The notes: generated by a model from the sequence alone, not told the origin. DNA of 64,000 nucleotides from an uncultured Chitinophagaceae bacterium (GCA_937958995.1 CALGAP010000008.1:248001-312000), one strand, 5' to 3'; positions 35,025 through 44,533 are shown, numbered from the stretch's first letter. Numbers and translations: made by a program.

Positions 35025-36515
35025 ATGTTTCTACCAACGCTCATATTTGTTCCATCGCTCACTGCTCTCGCTGTTTTAGTTTGCAAAGGACTGAAGCAGG
35101 TGAGAGTCGTTGCGCTCGCGGGCTCGCTGGTGCAACTGGTGCTCTCGTTGCTGCTCTTTGTACAGTATCGCCAGGAGCGCAATGCGGGTAACGATGCACA
35201 ATGGCTTTGGGAGTGGGACTACACCTGGTTTGAACCGCTGCATATCAATTTCCGTGTGGGAGTGGATGGCATATCCATCGCCATGATCTTGCTGACGGCT
35301 TTTGTAGTGGCCGCCGGTGTGCTGGTAAGCTGGACGATGGAGAAGCTAAGCAAAGAATTTTTCTTCCTGCTCATCTTTCTCGGCATGGGGGCGTATGGGT
35401 TCTTTATATCGCTTGATTTGTTTACACTTTTTTTCTTCCTGGAAGTGGCGGTTATACCTAAGTTCCTGTTGATTGGCATATGGGGCAGCGGCAAAAAAGA
35501 ATACAGCGCTATGAAACTGGCGCTGATGCTGATGGGTGGTTCAGCGCTGGTGCTGGTAGGTGTGTTGGGAATCTATTTCAATTCAGATATTGGTAATGGT
35601 CAACATTCATTCGATTTAGTGGCCATTGCTCAAACGGGCATTTCGCCGCAGGCGCAGAATATTTTCTTTCCTTTTGCTTTTGCAGGCTTTGGTATTTTCA
35701 CCGCGCTGTTTCCTTTTCATACCTGGGTGCCCGATGGTCACTCGTCGGCGCCTACCGCAGCCAGTATGTTCCTGGCTGGCATTTCGATGAAGCTGGGAGG
35801 CTATGGCTGTCTGCGCGTCGCCACCTACCTCATGCCTGAAGGCGCACAAACATATGCATGGATCATCATTCTGCTGGCTACCATCGCCATATTATATGGA
35901 GCATTCGCTACTATGATGCAAACCGACCTCAAATACATCAACGCTTATTCGTCGGTGAGTCACTGCGGATTTGTGTTGCTGGGCATCGGTATGCTTACGC
36001 AAATATCCATCACGGGCGCTGTGCTGCAAATGGTATCACACGGTTTGATGACAGCCCTTTTCTTCGCCGCCATCGGCATGATATACGAGCGCACGCACAC
36101 GCGCATGGTGGCGCAATTGGGAGGCTTGCTGAAAGTGATGCCGTTTATTTCAACCGTGTTTGTAATTGCGGGCCTTTGTTCATTGGGATTGCCCGGCCTC
36201 AGCGGTTTCGTGGCCGAGATGACCGTGTTTGTCGGCTCGTGGCAAAACGCTGATACCTGGTATCGTGTGGCAACGATATTAGCGTGTGCCTCCATTGTGG
36301 TGACAGCCGTATATATTCTGCGTGCTACCGGCAAAGCCATTATGGGACCGATGAGCAATGCTTACGATAACCTGGCTGATGCGCGCTGGAATGAAAAGTT
36401 AGCTGCAGGAATATTGGTGATCGGGATCCTGGCGATGGGCATTGCGCCATTCTGGATACAGGACCTGGTGAAGCCGGGAACGGAGAGTATCGTGCAAAGA
36501 TTATTGGGATTTTGA
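35025..36515 (+). CDS. nuoM: NADH-quinone oxidoreductase subunit M
   Basis: A 496-residue antiporter-like subunit with about 14 helices. Family blocks are FRVGVDGISIAMILLTAFVV, FFFLEVAVIPKFLLIGIWGS, FHTWVPDGHSSAPTAASMFL, then GISMKLGGYGCLRV and VSHGLMTALFFAAIG. Key Lys and Glu residues of the pump line up with the helices. It lies downstream of the short repeat-filled gap after nuoL. Confidence 0.97.
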   Translation: MFLPTLIFVPSLTALAVLVCKGLKQVRVVALAGSLVQLVLSLLLFVQYRQERNAGNDAQWLWEWDYTWFEPLHINFRVGVDGISIAMILLTAFVVAAGVLVSWTMEKLSKEFFFLLIFLGMGAYGFFISLDLFTLFFFLEVAVIPKFLLIGIWGSGKKEYSAMKLALMLMGGSALVLVGVLGIYFNSDIGNGQHSFDLVAIAQTGISPQAQNIFFPFAFAGFGIFTALFPFHTWVPDGHSSAPTAASMFLAGISMKLGGYGCLRVATYLMPEGAQTYAWIIILLATIAILYGAFATMMQTDLKYINAYSSVSHCGFVLLGIGMLTQISITGAVLQMVSHGLMTALFFAAIGMIYERTHTRMVAQLGGLLKVMPFISTVFVIAGLCSLGLPGLSGFVAEMTVFVGSWQNADTWYRVATILACASIVVTAVYILRATGKAIMGPMSNAYDNLADARWNEKLAAGILVIGILAMGIAPFWIQDLVKPGTESIVQRLLGF

Positions 36516-36534
36516 ACGATATGAAGAGACATAA

Positions 36535-36556
36535 CCCGCGTTAATCCGTGATCCTT
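36535..36556. repeat. fragment of the ATCCGCGTAATC-type repeat between nuoM and nuoN
   Basis: AACCCGCGTTAATCCGTGAT lies in the 55-base gap between nuoM and nuoN. Its reverse complement resembles the sequence between nuoL and nuoM and parts of 2778-2862 and 23721-23775. Confidence 0.35.
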
Positions 36557-36570
36557 ATCATCACAATAAC

Positions 36571-37992
36571 ATGTCATCAAATATGCTAAGCAATTTTTTT
36601 CTCCTTATGAAACATGAGCTGATCATTGCGGTGATCCTCTTTTTGCTGGTTATCATTAAGCTGGGCAAAGAGAGAGACCAGGCAGGCTTACTGAGTTTGG
36701 TGAATGTATTGTTGCTGATCAATCTTGTTGCCGGGCTTTTATTCAACAAAGAAGGATCGCTGTTTAATGATATGTTCAGGAATAGCTCGCTGGCGGCGCT
36801 TCAGAAAAACATGCTTAATCTTGGCACGCTCATCATATCATTACAGTCTTACGGGTGGCTGAAAAGACATGCACACGCGCTGGAGTTTTATATGCTGCTG
36901 TTATCTACGCTGCTCGGCATGTTCTTTATGATTTCTTCGGGGAACCTGATGATGTTTTATCTCGGTCTTGAACTTTCCACCATACCGCTGGCAGCCATGG
37001 CGAATTTTGATCTGGAGAAAAGAAGAAGTTCTGAGGCGGCCATGAAGTTCATAATTTCATCAGCCTTCTCTTCGGGATTATTATTGTTTGGAATATCGCT
37101 GGTATATGGTACTACGGGCACATTGAATTTTGCTGAAATGTCGCCGCTGCTCAATGGCAGCCCGCTGCAGATATTCGCGTTTATATTGCTGGTATCGGGA
37201 TTTGCATTTAAGATTTCCGTTGTGCCCTTCCACTTATGGACGGCCGATGTGTATGAAGGCGCGCCGGTAGCGGTTACTTCTTATTTGTCGGTGATTTCGA
37301 AAGGCGCGGTGTTGTTCGTGTTTGTTTCGGTATTGTACACGGTGTTCAAACCACTGGCGGGCAGTTGGTACAACATGTTGTACCTGCTCTCGGTACTCAC
37401 CATCATCATCGGCAATTTATTTGCCATCAGGCAAAATAATATCAAACGATTCCTGGCATTTTCTTCCATTGCGCAGGTAGGTTTTATATTGGTGGGTATC
37501 ACTGGCAGTTCGCTGGAGGGCAGCAGTTCGGTGATCTATTTCATACTGATCTATATTTTCTCCAACCTCGCCGCATTTGGCGTGGTGTCGGTGGTGAGCG
37601 ATGTCACTGGTCGCGAAGCCATCAGCGATTATAAAGGTTTTTACAAAACCAACCCGGTATTGACCTGGATACTCACCATTGCTTTATTCTCACTGGCTGG
37701 TGTGCCGCCTACGGCGGGATTTTTTGGAAAATTATTTTTGCTGATGTCGGGCGCTGGTACGGGCAATTATGTACTGGTAACCATTGCTGCGCTGAACATG
37801 GTGATTTCGTTGTATTATTACCTCCGCATCGTGAAGATCATGTTTATGGATGAAAACGAAAATCCCATGGCGCGCGTGCCGATTCCGGTATTGCCTCAGC
37901 TGGCCATGGGCATTTGTATTCTTGGTATTATATCAACGGGTTTTATCAGGCCCCTGTATGACTATATCTATTCGTTGGGAATTGGTTTTTAA
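36571..37992 (+). CDS. nuoN: NADH-quinone oxidoreductase subunit N
   Basis: A 473-residue antiporter-like subunit with about 14 helices. Family blocks are GNLMMFYLGLELSTIPLAAM, FHLWTADVYEGAPVAVTSYL, LAFSSIAQVGFILVGI and LAGVPPTAGFFGKLFLL. An ATG four codons in (36583) is an alternative start. Last canonical subunit gene of the operon; a linker protein gene follows after two bases. Confidence 0.96.
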   Translation: MSSNMLSNFFLLMKHELIIAVILFLLVIIKLGKERDQAGLLSLVNVLLLINLVAGLLFNKEGSLFNDMFRNSSLAALQKNMLNLGTLIISLQSYGWLKRHAHALEFYMLLLSTLLGMFFMISSGNLMMFYLGLELSTIPLAAMANFDLEKRRSSEAAMKFIISSAFSSGLLLFGISLVYGTTGTLNFAEMSPLLNGSPLQIFAFILLVSGFAFKISVVPFHLWTADVYEGAPVAVTSYLSVISKGAVLFVFVSVLYTVFKPLAGSWYNMLYLLSVLTIIIGNLFAIRQNNIKRFLAFSSIAQVGFILVGITGSSLEGSSSVIYFILIYIFSNLAAFGVVSVVSDVTGREAISDYKGFYKTNPVLTWILTIALFSLAGVPPTAGFFGKLFLLMSGAGTGNYVLVTIAALNMVISLYYYLRIVKIMFMDENENPMARVPIPVLPQLAMGICILGIISTGFIRPLYDYIYSLGIGF

Positions 37993-37994
37993 CT

Positions 37995-38552
37995 ATGGCT
38001 ATCAACAAAAATCATGAATTTGAAGATCTGAACGGCGTCAAATGCGCCATTGTGGAGCGCAACGCTACGCAGGAGCGCGTGGACTTTCTGAAGCCGTTGC
38101 TGGAGTTTAATAAATATACCGTGATTGTGGTTCCGGCGCCGGTGGCACCGGCCAGGCCTGCCGCTGCGGCAAAACCGGCGGCGGCCACTGCGGCTACTGC
38201 TCCCGCAGCGCCCGGTGCAGCAGGCGCAGGCAATCAACCAGCTACTGCGGCGGCGAGTGCTGGTGCTGCAACTTCAGCCGGAGCAGCTACAACAAGTGGA
38301 GCGGCGCCCGGCACATCTTCTGCTGGAGTTGCGGCAACGGCTTCCAGTGGCGAAACTCCAACGCCAGCTCCCGAAGCACCACCCGCGCCAACAACGTTTA
38401 CCATTGGCGTTACAGATGTATCGTTTAATTGGGTGAATGCGATTTTCGGAAGACTATTGAAAACCCCGGAAGGTCATGTGGTTACGTTGCAGTACTGGCA
38501 ACAGAAGGAAGCAGTACCGGATGATGAGAAGCCGTATTTTGAGAAGAAATGA
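37995..38552 (+). CDS. nuo-operon protein with Ala/Pro-rich linker, unknown function
   Basis: A 185-residue soluble protein starting two bases after nuoN and so co-transcribed with complex I. It has three parts: a small N-terminal domain (1-46, FEDLNGVKCAIVERNATQER), an Ala/Pro/Gly/Thr/Ser linker of about 85 residues (47-133), and a C-terminal domain (about 134-185, TIGVTDVSFNWVNAIFGRLL, then HVVTLQYWQQKE). The linker resembles the flexible arms of acyltransferase complexes. The domains are not recognised. It may be an accessory or assembly factor, inferred only from position. An Arg/Leu-rich frame over the linker is a shadow. Confidence 0.7.
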   Translation: MAINKNHEFEDLNGVKCAIVERNATQERVDFLKPLLEFNKYTVIVVPAPVAPARPAAAAKPAAATAATAPAAPGAAGAGNQPATAAASAGAATSAGAATTSGAAPGTSSAGVAATASSGETPTPAPEAPPAPTTFTIGVTDVSFNWVNAIFGRLLKTPEGHVVTLQYWQQKEAVPDDEKPYFEKK

Positions 38553-38561
38553 AAAAAGCTC

Positions 38562-38885
38562 TTACTCCCACCTTCCGTTTTCCAACTTCGACAAAAACAC
38601 CTTCCTTTGAAATTTCTCTTTGTACCCCGGGCCAACGCGCGCGCCGAGGGCTTTGCATCCGTCGGGCCATTCTACTTCGCCACTTACTAACAACTCCATG
38701 GCTTTGCCGCCAAACATGGTCTTGGTTTCTTTTTGCTCTAATATTTCCAGGTTGTTCACCTTCGCGGTCTGCCGGCACACGTAATTAAGCAGAATTTTCT
38801 TCTTGATTTCATCGGCAGAAGGGCCGCTTGAGCAGGAAGTAAATACCATTGATGCGATCAGGATGGTTGCAAACACTCTAAGCAT
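38562..38885 (-). CDS. small lipoprotein of unknown function
   Basis: A 107-residue protein with a lipoprotein signal (MLRVFATILIASMVFTSC, Cys18). The mature part has two further Cys residues (near 37 and 77), which could pair. It is convergent with the nuo operon, only nine bases from its end. It sits one base downstream of the SHOCT membrane protein gene on the same strand, so the two are probably co-transcribed. No family is recognised. Confidence 0.65.
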   Translation of the reverse strand: MLRVFATILIASMVFTSCSSGPSADEIKKKILLNYVCRQTAKVNNLEILEQKETKTMFGGKAMELLVSGEVEWPDGCKALGARVGPGYKEKFQRKVFLSKLENGRWE

Positions 38886-38886
38886 A

Positions 38887-39480
38887 TTATAACAGTTTTG
38901 ATTTCATTTGCTGATATTCCTCTTCGGTGATATGACCCGCGTCTTTGAGTTGCGCCAGTCTTTCTATTTCTTCAATCTTGCTGAGCCCGGAACTTTCTGA
39001 AGAGTCGGCGTTGCCCGACTGGGGAATTTTTATTGAAGAGATTTTTTCCTTCAGCATCTCAAGACTTTCCTTTAGATTCTGGCCAGAGCCTTTGAGCAGC
39101 CATGCAGCAGCAGCAATTGCGATAGTTGCAACCAGGGCGATGTAACAACCCAACCCGATGCTGAGCTCCATGAAGCCGAGATCATCATTTGACAATGTCT
39201 GGACAATGAAAATCATGATGCCATTGAAAGCCACCACCGCACAAGCCAACACACCCAGCCAGCTTTTCCTGGCGAGATGGCTGGCCTGGTCGCCGGAAAA
39301 TGCGAGCACGGCCGTCACCACGAAGCAGATAACCGCCAGTACACCAGGACCCTGGAAACCGTTGGCTCCATTGCTGATCGTAAAACCGAAGGCTCCTGCC
39401 GACACCGTCTGCCAGGGAAGAAATACAGCAATGACGCCGGCAATGGCGGCAATAAGAACGAAGAGTCGCTGCTTGTGCAT
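38887..39480 (-). CDS. membrane protein with C-terminal SHOCT domain
   Basis: A 197-residue protein with four hydrophobic segments (around 5-24, 45-62, 72-93 and 108-130). A hydrophilic stretch follows, then a SHOCT short helical motif at the C-terminus (EEIERLAQLKDAGHITEEEY, then QQMKSKLL). SHOCT motifs occur at ends of membrane proteins and are thought to mediate oligomerisation. Its start is about 160 bases from the divergent TPR kinase gene. Confidence 0.8.
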   Translation of the reverse strand: MHKQRLFVLIAAIAGVIAVFLPWQTVSAGAFGFTISNGANGFQGPGVLAVICFVVTAVLAFSGDQASHLARKSWLGVLACAVVAFNGIMIFIVQTLSNDDLGFMELSIGLGCYIALVATIAIAAAAWLLKGSGQNLKESLEMLKEKISSIKIPQSGNADSSESSGLSKIEEIERLAQLKDAGHITEEEYQQMKSKLL

Positions 39481-39638
39481 GGTGTGATAGTTTTGGTAAC
39501 AGAACAGACGTAAAACTAAGTATCACACCTACAGCCAATTTTTTCATTTATTCTCCGCGGGAGATTTTTGATTAACTGCAGCCATTCAGGGGATTTTTGC
39601 GCGAATAATTATTATCTTTTGCATCAGAACCCCACCCG

Positions 39639-41726
39639 ATGACCAGGATTTTGATTTTTGTCTTATTGGCCAGTTGCGGTCATGCCTGCTTTTCTCAACA
39701 GCGCGAGCTGGATTCCCTGCTTCAGGTGTTGCATGGATATACCCAATTGGATACCACGCGCATCAACTTACTGAATGATATTGCCTATTACTACAGCAGA
39801 GCGGAGCCCAAAAAAGGTTTGCAAATGGCGGACGAAGCCATCGAACTCGCCAACCAACTTCATCTTGATGGCAAACTTGCTTCGGCTTATACTTACAAAG
39901 CCATGAACCATGCGGGTCTCGGTGAAGATTCGATGGCACTGCAATACTACGAGCGCGCACTCGCCATTCATGAGCAGATGGGCAACGAACTGCGAATGGC
40001 CACCACTTACAACAATATCGCCATCACACTGGTGAATCTTTCCGCCTATGCCGATGCATTGAGCTATCACCAGAAAGCTTATGCCGTTTTTGAAAAACTG
40101 AGCGACAGCGTGCGCATGGGCAATTCTCTTAACAACAGGGGCGTCATTTACCTCTACCTGGCCGACTACCGACAGGCGCTGGAAATGTACCAGCAGGCAT
40201 TGCGCATTTTTGAACGATTGCAAAACAAAGCCGTTACGGCAAACGCATTGAGCAATATCGGGCTGGTATATAATCATTTATCAGAGTCCGTAAAATCGCT
40301 GCAATACCAGCAGCAGGCTTATGAGTTGTACAAAGAAGCAGGCGACAAGCAGGGCATGATCAATGCACTGGGCAATATGGGCAATGTATATCATGATATG
40401 GATAGCAATGCCACGGCGCTGGAGTATTATCAACGCGCACTTGACCTCAGCCACGAGACCGGCAACAAGCGAACCATATCAAGCAATCTCAGTAATATGG
40501 GCATCGTGCATAGCGGTCTGGGCAACTATGCGGAAGCGCTCGCCTATTTCGATACCTCGCTTAAGTTGAATACCGAGGCGGGAGATAAGAAACGAATTGC
40601 CGGTGATTTGCATGAAATCGGCAAGATTTATTTTCTTGCCAGCGATGCTTTCCTTCGCAGAAAAGGCGTAAAAAACCGTTTTGCCTCTGTACGCGACTAC
40701 CAACTCAGAAGCCTGGAACTATCTGAAGAAATCGGCAGTCTTGATACGCAACGCGAAGCATGGGATATACTCAGTCGCGCCTATGAGGCGGAAGGACAGC
40801 ATGCCAAGGCGCTTAACGCCTATAAAAATTACATTCAGTTGCGCGACAGCATCATCAACAACGAGGTGAAGAATGATATAGTGAGAAAAGAAATGGCCCA
40901 CGAGTTTGAACGGCGCGAAATGGAACTGAAAGCCGAACAGGCGCAGCGCGATGCCGACGCGGCTGCCGCTTTGTCGCGGCAGCGTATTTTGAAAAACAGC
41001 GTGATCGCAATTGCCATAGTAGTGCTGGTTGCCGGCGTGGTTACGTTTCTTTTTTACAAAAGAAAAAGGGATGCCGACGAAAAACATAAACTCGCTGAGT
41101 TCAGGTTGCACCAGGCGGAAAATGAAATGGATGTGCTGTTGCTGCAAATGAACCCACATTTTATTTTCAACTCACTAAATTCAATCAACTACTTTATTGA
41201 TCAGAACGAAAAAGATAAATCCACCTGGTACACCACCAAGTTCGCGCGGTTGATGCGACTAACGCTGGAGAATTCGCGGAAGAAGGAAATTAGTCTGGCC
41301 AGCGACCTGGAACTATTGCAACTATATCTCGACTTGGAAGCGTTAAGACTTCGCAACACATTTTCCTACGAAATAAAAGTGGACGAGCATATCGATCCTG
41401 AACACTGCCTGGTGCCGCCTATGTTGTTGCAGCCTTTTGTAGAAAACAGCATCTGGCACGGAATAACGGGCAAGGCCGACGGAAAAATTTGTGTTGAAGT
41501 AAAAAGGGAGAACGGCATGCTGCACTATGCTGTTGAGGACAATGGCGTGGGGCGGCAGGCTGCAAAAACGCAGACACAGTCTCCGAAAAAATCGATGGGT
41601 ATACAAATCACCTCGAAGCGAATTGAGCTTTTGAACGAACTGAGAGACAAAAAAGCCAGCCTGCGAATTACTGACCTCGCGCAGGGCACCAGGGTAGAAT
41701 TAAGCTTGCAATACGAAACTGAATAA
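39639..41726 (+). CDS. TPR-containing LytS-type sensor histidine kinase
   Basis: A 695-residue protein. A signal peptide (1-19) is followed by about eight tetratricopeptide repeats (40-400; for example SLNNRGVIYLYLADYRQALE), placed outside the inner membrane, then a coiled coil and one membrane helix (about 453-473). The His_kinase domain has LLQMNPHFIFNSLNSINYFI with phospho-acceptor His507. The ATPase domain has MLLQPFVENSIWHGI and VEDNGVGRQAA. Its LytTR regulator begins three bases after its stop. The fold is shared with the kinase at 16799, but the catalytic class differs. Confidence 0.93.
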   Translation: MTRILIFVLLASCGHACFSQQRELDSLLQVLHGYTQLDTTRINLLNDIAYYYSRAEPKKGLQMADEAIELANQLHLDGKLASAYTYKAMNHAGLGEDSMALQYYERALAIHEQMGNELRMATTYNNIAITLVNLSAYADALSYHQKAYAVFEKLSDSVRMGNSLNNRGVIYLYLADYRQALEMYQQALRIFERLQNKAVTANALSNIGLVYNHLSESVKSLQYQQQAYELYKEAGDKQGMINALGNMGNVYHDMDSNATALEYYQRALDLSHETGNKRTISSNLSNMGIVHSGLGNYAEALAYFDTSLKLNTEAGDKKRIAGDLHEIGKIYFLASDAFLRRKGVKNRFASVRDYQLRSLELSEEIGSLDTQREAWDILSRAYEAEGQHAKALNAYKNYIQLRDSIINNEVKNDIVRKEMAHEFERREMELKAEQAQRDADAAAALSRQRILKNSVIAIAIVVLVAGVVTFLFYKRKRDADEKHKLAEFRLHQAENEMDVLLLQMNPHFIFNSLNSINYFIDQNEKDKSTWYTTKFARLMRLTLENSRKKEISLASDLELLQLYLDLEALRLRNTFSYEIKVDEHIDPEHCLVPPMLLQPFVENSIWHGITGKADGKICVEVKRENGMLHYAVEDNGVGRQAAKTQTQSPKKSMGIQITSKRIELLNELRDKKASLRITDLAQGTRVELSLQYETE

Positions 41727-41729
41727 GCG

Positions 41730-42479
41730 ATGATAGATGCTATTATTATAGATGATGAAGAACATTGCATTCAACGGCTCGACAAACTGCTGAGCCAGCA
41801 ATGCGCTGACCTCATTTCAGTGCGCGCACGCTGCAACACCGTACAGGAGGGATTGCGGCAGATCAACGAACGAAGACCATCGCTGGTGTTCCTTGATGTG
41901 ATGCTGAACAATGAAACAGGCTTTGACCTGCTGAAACAACTGCCGGAAATAAATTTCGACGTGATTTTTATTACTGCGCATGATAAATATGCAATCGAAG
42001 CATTTCGCTTTTCAGCGCTCGACTATTTGCTGAAGCCGGTTGATCCGGACGAATTGCTTACGGCCGTTAATAAGCTTCGCAAGAAATTATCGGTAAATGA
42101 TACCGCGCAAAAGCTGGAAACACTGTTCAAAAATCTTGCGGTGCAGCGAAACATGCAGAAGCGCATCGCGGTGCCGGGCATTAACGGAACAGATTTCATT
42201 CAAATCGGCGATATTATGCGCTGCCAGTCGGAAGGAAATTATACCATCATTTTTCTAAAAGACAACCGGAAAATAACTGTGGCTAAAACACTGAAAGAAT
42301 TTGAGGACTTGTTGTGCAACTATGATTTTTTCCGCGTACATAATTCACATATCGTGAACCTTGCTTTTGTAAAAACTTATAGCAAGGGCAAATCGGGTTA
42401 TTTGACAATGACCGATGATACTGAAATAGAAGTGGCGACAAGAAGAAGAGAAGAGTTCATGAAGAAAATGCTGACATGA
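41730..42479 (+). CDS. LytTR-family response regulator
   Basis: A 249-residue regulator. The receiver has Asp8/Asp9 and phospho-acceptor Asp56 (LVFLDVMLNNETGF), then Lys102 (YLLKPVDPDE). A LytTR DNA-binding domain (about 145-245) has IMRCQSEGNYTIIFLKDNRK, FFRVHNSHIVNLAFV and a C-terminal VATRRREEFMKKM. It is coupled to the TPR kinase before it. Confidence 0.93.
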   Translation: MIDAIIIDDEEHCIQRLDKLLSQQCADLISVRARCNTVQEGLRQINERRPSLVFLDVMLNNETGFDLLKQLPEINFDVIFITAHDKYAIEAFRFSALDYLLKPVDPDELLTAVNKLRKKLSVNDTAQKLETLFKNLAVQRNMQKRIAVPGINGTDFIQIGDIMRCQSEGNYTIIFLKDNRKITVAKTLKEFEDLLCNYDFFRVHNSHIVNLAFVKTYSKGKSGYLTMTDDTEIEVATRRREEFMKKMLT

Positions 42480-42506
42480 ACGCTTCTCTTCGTTTTTGAA
42501 TTTCAA

Positions 42507-44420
42507 CTATTGTTTTGATTGTCTCACGACCCTTGTTTGTTTTGTTGCCGGCACCTTATTTGTTGGCAGTTTTTCATTAAGCGTAATGATATCTGCACCC
42601 GGAATGGAGAAGCGCAGCGCCTGCCCGGGTTCTTTCACCTGATCAGTAATAGCATCGGCAAAAGGAGCTTTAAATTCTTTCTTCCATATGACATTTCCCT
42701 GCTTATCGAGCAACTCGAGCAGTATTGGTACCTGCTTTTTGTTTTTGGTATAAACTTTCAGCAGAAAATATTTTTCATCGGGTTTTATTTCAAAACTGAT
42801 CGACTCAATGCCCTTCTCTACCAGGTCGTCGCTTAACAACAACAGACCTTGTGGAGGTTTTTCAAGGGTAGACATCGTGAAGCGGAAGCCTTGTTTATCC
42901 GGCAGCGGCACTTTTATTGATGAGCTTCTTTCAGCGGCGTATTTCCAAACATCTTTCCCTTTACTGTCCAAAGCCCGCAAATCAAAACCCGGCACGGGAC
43001 AAGGCGGTCTTGGACAAGGCTTAATATCCCAGTCGATTATAATTTCATTCCAGCACCAGCCCCGTTCTTTGCTGCCTATATAAAAATTGAATTTTTCGAG
43101 GGCCCGGAAATGTTCGGGAACTATTGTTAAATCCGGGGGAGGAAGTGGTTCTGAAGGCGGGGGACAACCTTTGGATTCTCTCAGCAGTGCGGTATTGGGT
43201 CTGCCCTCTTCATTATAGTAATAGGAAACCCAGTAATGGTAACAGTTGGTGCTACCTACATACTCATATAACACGTGACCCTCTGGCGCTCTTAGCGCAA
43301 TTAAGGAGTCGCCATCATACTCATAAGCGATTCGCGAGTATGGCTGCAGTTCCTGAATCACTACTTTGCCCTCTCTTGAAATCAATTCACACTTTGTCAT
43401 TTCGGGAGGCAATCTCAAAAATTCCGAAAACGAAGTACCATCGTATCGCAAAATCCTGTTGTCGCCGCGAGCATAGCTCACTGGTATTAATAGACTGCCT
43501 TCATTCACTACTGGTATCATATTGCGTTTGGTACCCGTGGGCAATGAAGCGGTGGATATCAGACCGCGACGAATACAATGAAATGAATCAACGTCCCGAA
43601 ATACACACAGACTATCAAAGCAATCAAAAGCATAAAAATTATATACATCGGGGGCCGGCTCCATTAGATAAGGAAGTTCAGTGCCGTTATAATAACTGAT
43701 GTCTCCCCGTCGTGATATAAAATAACTTTCGCCAGCAATTGAAAATGTCTTTTCAATTGAATTATGATAATCATGAAATCGCGGCAGCGCTGCATAATTT
43801 GTTCCGTCGTATCGGAAAATGTTCAGCGGAACATCCCCCCCATATAAAGTCCCGAAATACAGGTAATCTTCATCAGCCTTGAGAAGATAATCTGTTGAGT
43901 AGCTAATTGGAAACAAATCGGTGAAAATGCCTCCGCCGTCATATCTTGAAAGTTGAGGCGGACCAGGGGAAGCGTTCCTGATAATATACAGCTTTGACTT
44001 ATATACTACGGGGATAGTCAGCGCGCGGTTCGAGTTCGCCACAAAAACCACCCTGGATCCATCTATCGTGGCTAACCAGTTTGTAGATATATCACCCCCC
44101 GTCAATATAAAGTAAGGCTTGCCTTCGTGAGCAACTATGTGTTCACGACCAGGCGCGCTACCAATCGGAAAAAAGAAATATCGGTATCGATCTGTCTCAG
44201 GATATGGATAAGTTCTAACACCGAGCCTGTCATGAAGCTCAAGAAGTTCTCTGCGATAAAATCCCGCCAGGTAGGCTGTTGCACCAACTGTCACCATCTT
44301 ATAGGAACTTTTATTTAGTGCGGTACCGGGCCACTCGGCGACCACTTCAAGATCTCTCTGCGCTGCAGCAACAATAGAAATAAATAGCGTAGTAGCAAAC
44401 AGGATAGGTTTGATTAACAT
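42507..44420 (-). CDS. large secreted protein with propeller-like N-terminal half, unknown function
   Basis: A 637-residue protein with a signal peptide (MLIKPILFATTLFISIVAAAQ). Residues about 25-420 show repeated strands of the type NxxxYDGxxF / LYxxRxxGxPPQLSRYDGGG, with YDG recurring (near LSRYDGGG, FRYDGTNY, LRYDGTSF, YEYDGDS). This suggests a beta-propeller-like or kelch-like repeat. A Pro-rich Cys segment follows (PCPRPPCPVPG, about 470-480). The last part is beta-rich. No family is recognised. It is convergent with the LytTR gene, has only 27 bases to it, and stands alone. Confidence 0.6.
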   Translation of the reverse strand: MLIKPILFATTLFISIVAAAQRDLEVVAEWPGTALNKSSYKMVTVGATAYLAGFYRRELLELHDRLGVRTYPYPETDRYRYFFFPIGSAPGREHIVAHEGKPYFILTGGDISTNWLATIDGSRVVFVANSNRALTIPVVYKSKLYIIRNASPGPPQLSRYDGGGIFTDLFPISYSTDYLLKADEDYLYFGTLYGGDVPLNIFRYDGTNYAALPRFHDYHNSIEKTFSIAGESYFISRRGDISYYNGTELPYLMEPAPDVYNFYAFDCFDSLCVFRDVDSFHCIRRGLISTASLPTGTKRNMIPVVNEGSLLIPVSYARGDNRILRYDGTSFSEFLRLPPEMTKCELISREGKVVIQELQPYSRIAYEYDGDSLIALRAPEGHVLYEYVGSTNCYHYWVSYYYNEEGRPNTALLRESKGCPPPSEPLPPPDLTIVPEHFRALEKFNFYIGSKERGWCWNEIIIDWDIKPCPRPPCPVPGFDLRALDSKGKDVWKYAAERSSSIKVPLPDKQGFRFTMSTLEKPPQGLLLLSDDLVEKGIESISFEIKPDEKYFLLKVYTKNKKQVPILLELLDKQGNVIWKKEFKAPFADAITDQVKEPGQALRFSIPGADIITLNEKLPTNKVPATKQTRVVRQSKQ

Positions 44421-44490
44421 AATTCACAGTTTAAGGTTATAGAATCGATAATAAATTTAATGATACATTCTGTCCGCTACTTCCATTTTG

Positions 44491-44533
44491 CCCAATAAAA
44501 AATAAAAACTCCCGTCTATGCGTAGACGGGAGT
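44491..44533 (-). terminator. intrinsic terminator on the minus strand
   Basis: ACTCCCGTCTA (44508-44518) pairs perfectly with TAGACGGGAGT (44523-44533) around a four-base loop. On the minus strand the stem is followed by TTTTTATTTTTTATT. It lies 66 bases beyond the stop of the M28 peptidase gene and ends that transcript. Confidence 0.85.

Noticed and set aside
38125..38436. Arg/Leu/Pro-rich frame of 103 codons
   Set aside because: It is a +1 reading of the GC-rich Ala/Pro linker of the nuo-linked protein, not a separate gene.
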